Source: Phyto melanocephala
Lineage: Eukaryota > Arthropoda > Insecta > Diptera > Rhinophoridae
Assembly (NCBI GenBank): GCA_941918925.1
Contig: OW799235.1
Location: forward strand, 18,980,701 to 19,044,700
Direction: 5' to 3'
DNA: 64,000 nucleotides
Shown one piece after another: positions 45,996 to 57,099 of the stretch. How positions within the stretch are numbered: the stretch's first letter is position 1; each line of letters starts with the position of its first letter. The notes under the pieces were generated by a model. That model was not told where the DNA came from and did not search any database. It saw only the letters and a list, made by a program, of their open reading frames with translations. A program made the position numbers and the translations under genes.

Positions 45996-46091
45996 AATAA
46001 ACATATATGAAAGCTGCTACATTTCAGAGTTGCCACTTCCACAAAAAATATTACACTAATTAAAAACGTGTATTCCCTAAGACAACCTTTA

Positions 46092-48236
46092 CGACCTTGA
46101 ATTTATGCTTCTTTAACAAAACACTTGTTTAACTTACACAACAAAAGTTTGAATGGCTTGTTTTTAGGCAACTATTGCCCTATTTTAATCATATTTAGTT
46201 TAAGATTTTCGAACTGTGATTACCACAACCTTCATTATTTATAAAATATTATTTAGCAATGAAAACTTATTGTTCTTTTTTACTAACCCTTAGCAAAGAG
46301 TCCAGAAAATCAGGGGCCAAGTTATGGCATACCAATACGATCGTAATTTAACCTGAACGTTTGAGTTTTATGTGCTACAGAAATGCTTACACACATTTTT
46401 AAATTACAATCGTGATCGTTTATCGTAAAATGCTACCAAATTGCTCATTTTTACTTTTAATATAATTTTGTACTGCGTATAACTTCATCAAAGACCCTTA
46501 CTTTGTGTTTGTTGTAAATATTGCATGAGACAAAGGTCTTTGTTAACAACTAAAAATTATGGACTTACGAAATGTGTAATATTGTCCGTGACTGAACTGT
46601 ACACTGCCAAAGATAGGTTAGTTTACTGTATTTCTTTGTAGGTTATTTGGAGTAACATTTTATTAAAATAATCTAAGTCGAAGTGTTACTGGTTTTATAA
46701 GGAATACCTTCGTCTTAATATAATTGTTTGTGGACTTAGAGCAGAAAATTTCAGAGTGGCAACACTGTCTCATATTATAATCGAATTGCTAATTCGATTG
46801 ATTTTGGACTAGATATGGCAATTGTTGATTGTTTTGGAACACAAAACACTTATCAGGAATTTGAATGTTCTAAATGACTTTTTCAGGAAACTATGGATTA
46901 TTTTTTCAGGTCGTTTGCTCTTAATATAATACACATTCCATAATTTCTTTCATTGTCAAACACAAAAAGCGAGTAAAAAGGATGAAGTAAAGTAATATAG
47001 ATTCATACCCCATAAGCTGTCACTGAACATTTGCAATTACAGCACTACATATTTTGTCGTTAATATTAGAGAAAGTTTTTTAAAAAACTTTTTTTAAGAA
47101 ATTCATGTTTGTTTGTTGTAAGTAAAAAAAAACACAGGAAATTACAGCAATAATTACACAAATGTGGAATAAAAAGAGTTCTTTATGCAAACACATTAAT
47201 AAGTGATTAATGAGTGCCAGTGACAAAAATGAAAAAACACATTAAGGAATTGTTTTCGGAAATGTTTTTGTTTTTGTTGTATTATAACAACATTTTCGGC
47301 TTTAGATTTGATGTATACACAAGGTTTTTATTTTTCAACTTAATTGCAAGAAATATTTAGTTTTTGATCGTACAATCTATTTACCACCATGGCCATTTGG
47401 GACCAGTGTCCATTAAATTTATGTTATAACTTTTTGTATAAAGTGTATCCATCTAACGTAACTACCCTGCGTAGAGACCACAGTATTTACTATTAGAAGT
47501 TCTTTTATCTTTGCGACACACTTTTTAAGGAATAATATTTCCTTAATCTTAATATACAAATAAATAAAATTATGGCTTAATGAAATAAATAGCTGCACTG
47601 AAGCAACAGTCCTTAAAAGAAATTGTCATCAAGGGGAATATGGCCACAAAATAAACTCATTATTATCAAGATAATTCGCACAAATATAAAACAAAACTTG
47701 ACCTTATGGTCAAACCATTACCAGGGTTGGTAACCATAACAGGGTGGAGAGAAAGTTAGTGAATAAGAAAAAGTATATATTTGAAACTGAAACTACAAGA
47801 ACACATTAGCAAGGGAAATCAGGAATTATACTGGACAGAGGCAAGACTGAACATAGACTAGATTGGGCTTGAACAGATATAGACTAGATACTGTCTAAAC
47901 GAAGGCAACATATATTTTATACATGTATTGGCCAAAGGCTAAATATAGCTTAGGATCAGGTGCCCATGGGACTCAATAAGCAAATATAAAAAAGTCAGAA
48001 TACGTTGTTGAGCAACTATAGACACCGCTGAGGATTAGTTCCAAACGTTTGATTTCAGTGTACCCTGTCGTGTCCACAAGTGCCGCTTCAGTTCCTGCTG
48101 AAATGCCACCAGTGAACTTAATTATACGAGAGATGTAACGAATATATAACATCACGAAGATGGAATTAGCTTAGCTATCCAAAGGATAAGGATGGCAGGC
48201 AGAATGGAGGGTTAAGTGGAAAAAGGGTAGATAACC
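46092..48236. other. AT-rich stretch without recognised gene
   Basis: Nothing assignable. Slightly higher GC at 47740-48230 with no recognised protein. Confidence 0.45.
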
Positions 48237-48240
48237 TTAA

Positions 48241-48492
48241 CACATTGTCTGTCAAGGAACTTTCAGCAAATAAAATGCTGAGAACTACATCATTTTTTTC
48301 CGTAATTTCTTCGAAAACTGCAGTATTGCAATTTAGGCTTCTTGCAATAACATTTATTTACGTTATATTTTTTATGAAATCCAACAATATTCGTATTCTA
48401 AAAACAAATTTAAACGCAAGTAATACGTCCGACGTGACGTAAACTACATAGAGCAGTGTCACACATATGTGTCCGACGTGGCAGTCAATGTG
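48241..48492. mobile_element. piggyBac-type MITE
   Basis: 252 bp flanked by TTAA (48237-48240, 48493-48496). Inverted ends CACATTGTCTGTC (left) and CACATTGACTGCC (complement of the right end). A GTCCGACGTG motif occurs twice near the right side (48428, 48470). Unrelated in its ends to the piggyBac at 11258-12904, so a different source element is required. Confidence 0.75.
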
Positions 48493-48496
48493 TTAA

Positions 48497-49421
48497 AACA
48501 TTAAATAAAGACATGCAAGCACCTTCAGCAGTTTCCTATAAAGATTCTAGTTAAAGGAATATGATCACTGTGATAAATATGGAACTGAAGAAGAAAACGC
48601 CCAAGACAACCAAACAAACTGTTCGGAATGGGAGTATATAAAGCGAGAACAAGAAACAACAAACATTCGCTATTTCTATTACCTGAGATTATTCTAAACA
48701 CAATGCTAAGTTCCAACAAAACTTGCAAATGAATGGGAAGGTGTACGAGAATTTAAAACTCCTTAAATATTTGACTAAAAAGGGATGTAGGAAAAAACAC
48801 ACCGAAATCGAGAACTAGCGCTTTGCAAAACACCATCCACAACTATGAAATATTAGCACACTATCACTAGATAGAGAATGAACTGTAAAAGTAAAAATAA
48901 AGGGACAATATATGAAAATGTTGGTGACTATAACTCCAAAGTAGTGAACAATTTTGTTTATTTTCACCCCGCTATAAACAAAACTAACAACACCAGTTTA
49001 GAAAGAAAAAAAAACGAAAAGCGATTTCTGCTTACAGATCGTACTGTCACCGCTTTCGAGAAGAAAATCCAACTTTTCAACACCCCCGAAGCTTCTCTTG
49101 GAGGTATTTAAAAGAAAAATATTTCTTTACATATACGGACCTATCTGCATCGGCACACAGTATCGTCATGCATGGAGAGATTAATATAGTTTTACGAATA
49201 ATAGTACAAGAACAGCACGATTTAGGACGTGTAACGGCCATAGAAGGAAAGTCTTTCGGCGGAGAAATCATTCGAATAAGAACCCAATTAGAGACGTAGA
49301 AGGCGAAGACCAAAACTATGGTGTAACAAAAAATCTAAAAAAGGTATATTACAGCTTTGTGTGTGAAACATGAATAGAGTCGCATTAAATCGATGTGTAC
49401 TAAAATTTGCTCTAAATCAAG
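48497..49421. other. Stretch without recognised gene
   Basis: Short frames (for example 48878-49111) lack recognisable domains. Confidence 0.4.
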
Positions 49422-49429
49422 CTTCAGAC

Positions 49430-50559
49430 CAGAGAAGCAAGCCTTATCGGCGCAGCTTGTGGCTAGCCGCTTAGTTGATTTTTTTATTTAATTCGCTCCG
49501 CCGCCGATGCGTTCGGCTGACCGGCGGCTCAGTTTGAAGCCGTTTTTACATACTTGAAATTGGATTTTTTTCTTCTGTTAGAAATGAATCATCATAGGTC
49601 ACTGCAAAAAATATCTCGGAATTTTATTGTCAAATTTATCACAAAAATAGTTTTGATAAAAACTAAAAACCAAGACACATTTATTCAACAGGTAGTCTTG
49701 TTTCGTCAGCTGATTATTTTTTTCTTCACTTATTGAATTAATATGCTTTGTTAAGAACTATATGCTTATGCTTACTTTTGATTTATTTATTCGACATCCA
49801 ACTAGTTTTTTTTACAGTTTTCTGCTTTTTTCGATTACAGATATTTTGTATTATCAATAATTGTTTAATTGTATGCAATTTTTAAGAATTATTAAATTGT
49901 TTTTTTTCGATTTTTTGATTTTTTTTCAATGAAAATGAAAAATATAAAATACAAAATTGGTATTAGTGCAAAGTGAAATACATTTTCAAGACTTTAAATC
50001 AATAGTGCAAAAAGATTTATTCTTAATGACTTTCTGTAAAATAATTTATCATTAATGAAGTAATTCAAAATGAATAAAATATGTAAAATATCTTAAAGGA
50101 ATTATGTAAACAAACATCATCAACTTATGAAACATTGGCTTCTTTTTACCAAATAGGCATGATTTCTATTCACTTATAAAAATGAAATGGCGCTCATTAA
50201 TATATTCAAAACTGACACGCTAATGTAACAGTTATTATTGTTTTCACTTAAATTTACTCACTTCATCATCAGTTAAAGTTCTGCAAAATCACAGGGTACT
50301 TTCGCAATATTTTTAAATAATCGTTTTACAATTATATTACTTATTTCGATTTTTTGTGATATTTTTGACTTTTTCGACAAATTTAAATATTTTTTATTAA
50401 ATTGTTCAAAAATAAAAAATAAACAATACTAAAAATTCGGATGAGCCAAATATTTTTTTCAGCCGATAAAAGACTCGGCGCAGAGCCGATTAGCCGCCGC
50501 CGCCGAAGATTTTTGCTTTAAAGCCGCCGCCGAAATTTTTCAATCGGCTTGCTTCACTG
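49430..50559. mobile_element. hAT-type non-autonomous element with GCC-rich ends
   Basis: 1,130 bp with an exact 8-bp duplication CTTCAGAC (49422-49429, 50560-50567). Termini CAGAGAAGCAAGCC (left) and CAGTGAAGCAAGCC (complement of the right end). Sub-terminal sequence on both sides is strikingly GC-rich for this window, built from CGGCT, GCCGCCGCC and ATCGGC motifs (about 49450-49545 and 50455-50550). The centre is AT-rich without a recognisable transposase. Confidence 0.85.
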
Positions 50560-50825
50560 CTTCAGACCTAAACCGTTAATTATGTATAAGCATCAAAGGA
50601 TAATAGGATGAATATTTATCTATTAAGGCTTTTGATCTAAACATAAGCATGCGTGTATTTATTGTACTAATGTTGTTGATAGTGCACCACCCTGTTTAAT
50701 AAAAAAAACTCATAAAACACCAAACCATACTTATTTCTGTAATGTTGTGGTCTTAAACAGCCTGACTTCTTTAAAACTTTCATACAGGATAAACACATGA
50801 AATACTTTTACTTGTTAGTTTTACT

Positions 50826-50990
50826 GTTTTTATACCCTTCACTACTAAAGCGAAAATAAGCATGCTTGGGTTTGCCAATGTGTTTGTTACACCAAAATAA
50901 AGAATTAATTAAGGGACTCTATGCTGTTATAGCTATGTTCGTCTGTCTGTCTGTCTGCATGTCTGTATGTCTGTCTAAGGAGTGAGTCGG
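50826..50990 (-). mobile_element. DINE-like 3'-end fragment
   Basis: TATACCCTTCACTACTAAAG, then the GTTTGCCA...TGTTACACC core-like sequence and GTCTGTCTGTCTGTCTGCAT. Only the 3' part is present. Confidence 0.5.
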
Positions 50991-51149
50991 TAAAAACTTA
51001 TACATACTATTCTAGCAAAAACTAATCCTTGGTTCAACAAACTACAATTATTTCGATGACCTAAGCTGTTAAAAATATGTCAGATTTTATATATTTCAAA
51101 TCATTCATTTTAAATTGATATTTCGATCTAAATGAATAACGAAAAAAAT
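50991..51149. other. AT-rich leader before the DD37E-like relic
   Basis: Probably the 5' untranslated part of the same element; no terminus recognised. Confidence 0.3.
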
Positions 51150-52050
51150 TCGTGAAAAAAACTTAAAATTTAAAAAAAAAACTTTTAAAAAAGATCCAAT
51201 AAGAACTTTTAGAAAAATAATAAAAGATCTGAAGGTTCATTGTCACACTGTTTCAAAAGCCATTAAACAGTATAAGATATAGAAAAAGATAAGATATATA
51301 AGAAGAAGAAAAGGTCAGAGATACTGGTAAGGCGTAAGAAGTTCAGCAACATATTAGAAGACCACCGAACACTTTAATTAGATAGTCAGCCCGTAACGTT
51401 AAATGATCCGATTATTTTGTGTATAGAGTTAAAAATGATGCTGGGTTAAAGTCGTATAAAGTTCAGAAAGTTCCAGAACACACTGCAGGAATGAAATTTG
51501 AACCAAAAGAAAGAGCGAAAAATTTTAGGTCAAATTTTAGAGAAAAAAAAAACTACACCAGACTTTTTATAGATGAGGTATTATTCCAGAACAATACCCA
51601 ACAAAAAAACATAAAAATTTTCCGAAAAAGTTTCTTGTGTGGCAAGCGAGTTCCAGTTGTTATGAAAAAGGTTAATCATTTGCCACATCAGGCACTACAA
51701 ACACCAAAATATATACAAATTACAAAATTACTATAAACGAAGTTTACCTTTCTAAAAACAACACAGAGTGCCTTGATATTTCTTGCCCGATTTGGCATCA
51801 TGCCACAATGGAAAAAAGCCCACGGGAAGTATTAAAAAATTTATGTAAATCTTATACAACCGGAGGCATATCTACCCAACTGTCCACAACTTCGCCCTGT
51901 AGAAAGATATAAGGCTCTTGTTAAAAAAAAAACAACTAAATAACAAAGGAACGGTATTCTAGGACATGTCCGATTTTAAGTGTAAGTGGACCACCTAGTC
52001 AAAAAGGATAATGGAAGCAGCTTTAAAATCTTTCCGGAAAAAGTGAATAA
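51150..52050 (+). pseudogene. Tc1/mariner-superfamily transposase relic, DD37E-like
   Basis: A chain of fragments in shifting frames gives a whole transposase. DNA-binding part: RTFRKIIKDLKVHCHTVSKA (about 51200-51260). Linker: GLKSYKVQKVPEHTAG (51443-51490). First catalytic block: YTRLFIDEVLFQN (about 51555-51595). Second block: PDLASCHNGK (about 51790-51815). Third block: LPNCPQLRPVERYKALVKKK (about 51870-51935). The PxNCPQLRPxE pattern and the second block resemble the ITmD37E type known from mosquitoes and other insects. The exact spacing cannot be measured through the frameshifts. Terminal repeats not found. Confidence 0.6.
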
Positions 52051-52583
52051 AATTTAAAATACCGAGTTATATGCCAATATTTAAATGTTTAATAAATTTG
52101 TACATCATTTGGAAAGATTTTCGTATTTTGAGAATCTTTATATACAAGGATTTCAGTTTTATTTAACTTAATATTAGAATAAGTTTTTTCCTCTTGGCTC
52201 ACTCTATATTTCTCAGTGCAAAATATTTTAAAGATCGAGTCATATGAATATAAAATAAACGAAACTTATAGCTTTCAAATGCCGTTTCATATTAAAAAAT
52301 AGCTTAATTGACAGAGTGCAAAGAACTCTTTAAAGCCAAAACTTCATTCTTGAGTTTATTTAAAGCTTCGAGGTATTGAAATACACAAAACTAAGCCGAT
52401 TTTTATTATTTTTCCCAAACAAATTTTAACTGCAAAATCTTGTTAAACAATAGATCTAATACACTGCAAGTGTGCGTCAAAAATAGTCAAATAGGTTGAG
52501 CCAAAATCTCTGGCAACCCCTCGAAAAACATCAATCATCTCATATAAATAGTTTACAACAACAAACTGTTATTGTTCCGTATA
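52051..52583. other. AT-rich spacer
   Basis: Nothing recognised. Confidence 0.45.
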
Positions 52584-52585
52584 TA

Positions 52586-53386
52586 CAGGGTGGCTCAGAA
52601 AGACTGAAGTGGTGTGAATCCCTTATAACTTTTTTATTATAATTTTTTTTCTTTTCTTTTCATTATTTTGTAAAGACGACTTGAACAATTTATAATGGAG
52701 CAATACACTACTGAACAACGTGCCAAAATCGTTGAAATTTACTTCTCAAATCAACGGTCCATTGTATTGACTTAGCGTGCATACCGTCGTCAATTTAATG
52801 TACGGGTTGCACCCTCTCAGTCAACAATAAACCGTCTGGTTGCAAATTTTCGACATCAAGGAGCAGTAGGGAACCTTCCGGCAGACTACGAACTGTCCAC
52901 ACGCCGTGGAAAACCATTCGCAAATATGGTTTCAACAGGATGGAGCCACAGCGCACACTGCATGGGCCACAATGGCTCTTTTACGCGACATCTTTGGTGA
53001 AAGAATAATTTCGCGTAGAAGCAATTTTAATTGGCCTCCGCGTTCCCCGGATTTAACCGCTCCAGACTGTTTCCTTTGGGGTTATTTGAAAGGAAAAGTT
53101 TATGTTAATAAGCCAAGGACTATTGAGGAATTAAAAACCAATATTCGAGACGAAATTAACAATATAACACTGGAAGTTTTGCGAAAGGTCATGGGAAATG
53201 TGTTGGAAAGAGCACATTTGTTCGAAGCAGAAAATGGCCACAACTTGCAGGATATCATTTTTAATAACTAATTTAAAAACATTCCCTATAAATTTACTGT
53301 ATTTAAAAAACAAAAAAATTAAAAAATATGTCTTAAAAAAAAGTTATAAGGAATTCACACCACTTCGGTCTTTCTGAGCCACCCTG
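52586..53386 (+). mobile_element. Deleted DD41D mariner
   Basis: 801 bp, flanked by TA (52584-52585, 53387-53388). Inverted ends CAGGGTGGCTCAGAAAGACT (left) and CAGGGTGGCTCAGAAAGACC (complement of the right end), with similarity continuing to about 45 bp. Holds the two ends of a transposase gene joined across a deletion. Confidence 0.9.
52695..53271 (+). pseudogene. Mariner (DD41D) transposase, middle deleted
   Basis: The ATG at 52695 opens MEQYTTEQRAKIVEIYFSNQ, the first helix-turn-helix region, with a TAG after about 25 codons, then RAYRRQFNVRVAPSQSTINR and a STRRGK linker. At about 52905 the reading jumps one frame into IWFQQDGATAHTAWATMALL (second catalytic aspartate). The third aspartate follows in DLTAPDCFLWG, 41 residues later, then a complete C-terminus ending LQDIIFNN. 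This last part is an uninterrupted 121-codon frame. The deletion removed the first catalytic aspartate (the SDEAHF block), so the protein cannot cut DNA. The clean 3' half suggests modest age. Confidence 0.85.
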
Positions 53387-53388
53387 TA

Positions 53389-54153
53389 CAAGCATAACGT
53401 AAATATGTGTTTTTAAACACTAATTTTGTGAGAGATACTTTTTGTTTGTTAAGAATTGTTCAAAAATAATTCTTAGAAATTGCTGCAAAAAATTTTAAAA
53501 TTAAATCTTGAAAATTATGGTGAACTTTAGATAAACCCTTAAATTACAAAAAAAATAAATCGTTCAAAAATTTTCTACGAACAGTATAAAATATTCGGTA
53601 CAAACGTTTTTTATGTTTCTTGCAAAAACCATTTTGTAGTGGCAAGTTTTGACTCTAATGTGCCCTTTAGCCTTTTTTAATATCTTCCGTATGTCATTTA
53701 CTTATCTCTACTTTAAAGCTTTTGCTCGACTGCTGTTGTTAGCCATAATATGTTGTATGTATATGTTAAAAATATATTCAACGAAAAAAAAAGACACACA
53801 ATTTTTACAGCTGCCCACTTGTTTGGTTAAGGCAAAAACAAACAAAAAATTAAAATAGGAAGTAATGTTCAACCGTATCTATATTTGAATGCTTTTGCTA
53901 AGCAAAGCATTAAAAATAAGGAGAAAAATTTTGGATAATTTAAATATATTGATGACTTTGTCTAAACCGGCATTTTTTCATTGTTTTTTTTAAGTTTAAA
54001 AAGTATAAATTCACAGAAAAATATTTTGTTTGTAACTAGAGCGAAATGTTTAGACCAACCAGAGTTGCCGGATCTATGGGTAATTTTAAAAAAATTGTTT
54101 AACTGCCATATGTATTAAAATTATACAATGCAGTAAATTAAATGTTTATATGT
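53389..54153. other. AT-rich spacer
   Basis: Nothing recognised. Confidence 0.45.
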
Positions 54154-54155
54154 TA

Positions 54156-54398
54156 AAACTGTAGTACACGAAATGTAAAAAGTCACATACGCATCTGGCT
54201 GTGACGTAATTTTGACGTCATAATAAAGCATAAATGTATCCGCTTCGGCCATTCATTTGTATTTTTGGATTAAAATGCATTTTCGTAATATCAAAAAAAT
54301 ACATGCAGCCACTGAGACTATTTTTAAAAAATTTTAGCCAAAGTGCTGAACATTTTAGTGACATCAGACCTACATTCACATATCGTGTACTATAGGCT
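54156..54398. mobile_element. Harbinger-like MITE, copy 3
   Basis: 243 bp with ends AAACTGTAGTACACGAAATG (left) and AGCCTATAGTACACGATATG (complement of the right end), TTA on both sides (54153-54155, 54399-54401). Same end motif as copies 1 and 2. Confidence 0.6.
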
Positions 54399-54617
54399 TT
54401 ACCTTAATGCAAATTAAAATTTGTAAATAAAATACATATGTACATCACGTCACATTTAGAAATGAAAATAATTATTTATTTTACTTAGATATACATGGAT
54501 TTTTTATCACATATTATATGCTAATTAAAGATAAGCATCAAACATTGCTTTGATTCGATTTTTTTCAGAAAAATCTCGTGATTTGTGTTGCCGAGAACAT
54601 TTCTTTAATTTAGGCCT

Positions 54618-55140
54618 CACTTAGGCAGATAATGCACGACATGCTTTTTTACATCCATAGATGTATTTTGTGAAAGCTTATAAACAGGAAGTCGATTGAG
54701 TCCATCTGTCCATGTATTAGTTGAAATCAGTTTTTACGATACTGCCAGACATGTGTGTTGTATTTAAATAACATATATATTTGAAAGCAGATCGGTACTG
54801 AAAATCAGCACAATTGCCAAATAACTTTCTTAGACGTGAGCAAATAAGCACGACTGCCACTGTTTTTGCCCATTATTTTTATCACAAAATACAAAATTTT
54901 TTAGCCCTAGGATAATTAATTGTTAACATTTAATGGTATACTGTGTCATTTGGGACAAATGAGTCGCTAAGTAAACAAAATAAGAGGCAAATTTTTTTTT
55001 TTCGAAAAATACGTATTTTTGAAATAGACGCTAGAGATCCTAATTGATTTTTGAACAAGCTAAAACATCAAATAACAAACCCCTTATATTGAAGATGTTT
55101 GCTAGGAGAAACTGAAAAATCAGTTTAAAAATATGACTGC
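54618..55140 (-). mobile_element. Decayed DINE-like element beside a MITE end
   Basis: 54618-54655 resembles a Harbinger-like MITE end (GATAATGCACGACATG, then TTTTTTACATC). From about 54656 a degenerate DINE-like 3' part follows: GTGAAAGCTTATAAACAGGA, then GTCCATCTGTCCATGTATTA, then ATCGGTACTGAAAATCAGCA. The 5' end is not recognisable. Confidence 0.4.
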
Positions 55141-55149
55141 TAAAATTTG

Positions 55150-55900
55150 TTTATATTTTTTATTTATTTATCTATTTATCATAATATCCTATACAGCAAG
55201 TCTATATCTTACAATTAAAGAATAGGAATGCAAAAATTGTGCAATAAAAGTTGCATAAAAAATAATAAAATTACAAACAAAAAATAGTAACAAAATAATA
55301 CTTAAAAATACATTAATACGCATTGCAAATACATTAGAATACATTCAGTTATAAGAAAAATATTGAAAAAAAAGTTTCGAAAGCTATATACGTTGCTATT
55401 AAGTTGTTGGTACATGGAGCGCACAACATGCCAACTGGGCATAAGTGCATACCTGTCATGGGTTTGGGCTTTTAATGTCTCTCCTTTTCAACCTAACCTA
55501 ACTTGTTGGTTTAGTGGCAGACAATTCCAAGGACGATTACTATTAACGCGAAATTTCCATTCTGATACGTGGAACTTTAGCCTAGGTGTAATTAGCTTTC
55601 TGCCCCCTAGCGATCTGACAAAAAGTAGGTTGTCAAACAAATATGAAAACGTTTGAGTACATACTATTTTATGAGTCTGAAAAATAACTCAAATCTTGCA
55701 GAAGTTGTCGTTGGATACTCCCAGAAGTAATTTGGCGAAGATAGAAGTTCGATCGAGTCTTCTTAGTCCAAAGACATATCTAACGATGTTGTTAAAAATA
55801 ACATACTAGCCATGTCACAATTACCAAAAAGGTTGCATCCGTACGTTAGGTTTAAGATTAAATTAGATTCTGCAAGCATAATACGGATTTTGAGGGGAGT
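55150..55900 (-). pseudogene. Non-LTR retrotransposon 3' end, split by a SINE fragment
   Basis: The minus strand over 55510-55870 reads, with frameshifts, YVFGLRRLDRTSIFAKLLLG, then VSNDNFCKI, THKIVCTQTFSYLFDNLL, FVRSLGGRKLITPRLKFHVS, EWKFRVNSNRPWNCLPLNQQ. This matches the segment after the reverse-transcriptase domain in several insect LINEs, where an RxxxxLxxPxxxxxxSExxFxxxxxRxWNxLP pattern is characteristic. The AT-rich 3' tail (ATAAATAGATAAATAAATAA on the minus strand, about 55160-55190) would be the retrotransposon's 3' end. A SINE fragment is inserted at 55412-55500. No reverse transcriptase motif remains. Confidence 0.6.
55412..55500 (+). repeat. 5'-truncated SINE, tail type A
   Basis: Matches the tail of the SINE at 444-648 (GGAGCGCACAACATGCCAAC, then TTTTCAACCTAACCTA). 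Lacks the tRNA-like head. Flanked by a 10-bp duplication with one mismatch, AGTTGTTGGT (55402-55411) and ACTTGTTGGT (55501-55510). Confidence 0.8.
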
Positions 55901-57090
55901 TTAAAACTGTGTTACACAGAAATCTTAGTTTGCTGTAGAGTTGTGTCACGAGAGTATTAGTGTGATAACTGATCTATAGGCAGTTGTTCGTGACCTTTAA
56001 TGTATTTGTGGAGCAATAAGTTCTTCAGCAATTTCTCGTAAATAAAGTTTTTGAGAAATTGTGTCAATGAGACCCATGTCGGTATGTTTATGTTGAATTT
56101 TTTGTTTTTTCTTATAAAAAACAGAATAAATAAAATTTGAATTTTTTTTAAAGAAGTTTCGTTGCGATATACCGTATATTTTAGTTACTGCAATTGATTA
56201 AACATCGAAATTTTTCTCACAGACACATGTCCCACAGAGGAGTAGTTGGCCTCAAAAGCTGGCCAAAAAGGCAAAACTGAATTTAAAGAAATCTTAAAAA
56301 CTAAGTACGCACCTCGACATACAACAATATTTTACATTATATTGTAAATTTTGAAGTTTTTTAGTTTTGAGTTGTAGCTCTGAGAACCGGCTAAAGTCAG
56401 GAAAGTGTAGAAAATTATATAAGATTTAAATATTTTTTTTTTCGCTTGTGGATGTTTTTTTGATATTTTTTTTGTGGCCAAACGAATAAAAGTTTAAGAA
56501 TCACTTTTTTTCGCTGAAAGGTTTAATCAAAAGGTATTTCAAAAAGAAAAAAAATTTAAAATATGTTGAATATTCATGTTGAAACAATTCGTTCAAAAGC
56601 TAAAAAACAAAAAAATATACACTTTTTTGCAAAAAAAGAAAAAGAAGAACTTTTTGAAAGTGAGGTTAGCATCTCTACGAATAATGTTTGATACCACAAT
56701 AAGATTTGGAATCTCTAATTTAAGAAACAAAAAAAAAAGTTTTCGCCATTATTTTTGACGATTTTTTTAAATTTTCACATTTCTTCCATTTTTGCTCATC
56801 AGGCACTTTTTCTTATACATTTATAACGTCATAAACTTTTAAGTATGTGTTTCAAATTATTGATTTAAACTGTTATTCACATCACTTTTAACACTTCACA
56901 ATGTTAATACCTGCCTCTAATTATAAATTTGAAAAATTCTTTATTATCGATAATAGTTATAATGGAATGTTCCACACATCCCCATAAAAGATATTTTTAT
57001 ATACCTGCTCTACAAAACATTATTTGTTAAAAAATTTAATTAAAGTACCTAATAAGGATAATTATTAAAAGCATTAATCACAAAAATATG
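55901..57090. other. AT-rich stretch without recognised gene
   Basis: Nothing recognised. Confidence 0.45.
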
Positions 57091-57099
57091 TTTACAAAA

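Larger units (their letters stand above)
42767..46089 (-). mobile_element. Decayed DD41D-like mariner with nested insertion (outer limits tentative)
   Basis: Candidate inverted ends: AAGGATGTTTCAGTAAGAAT at 42767 (TA at 42765-42766) and AAGGTTGTCTTAGGGAATAC (complement of the right end; TA at 46090-46091). They agree at most positions over about 30 bp with one small gap. The span exceeds a 1.3-kb mariner because a DINE-like element (42976-44336) sits inside. About 0.7 kb more is unexplained, so the left boundary is uncertain. Confidence 0.45.

Noticed and set aside
49490..50550. CpG-island promoter
   Set aside because: The GC-rich blocks are mirror-image sub-terminal sequences of a hAT-type element with a perfect target duplication.
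55363..55656. 97-codon plus-strand frame
   Set aside because: It is antisense to a LINE tail and runs through a SINE insertion.
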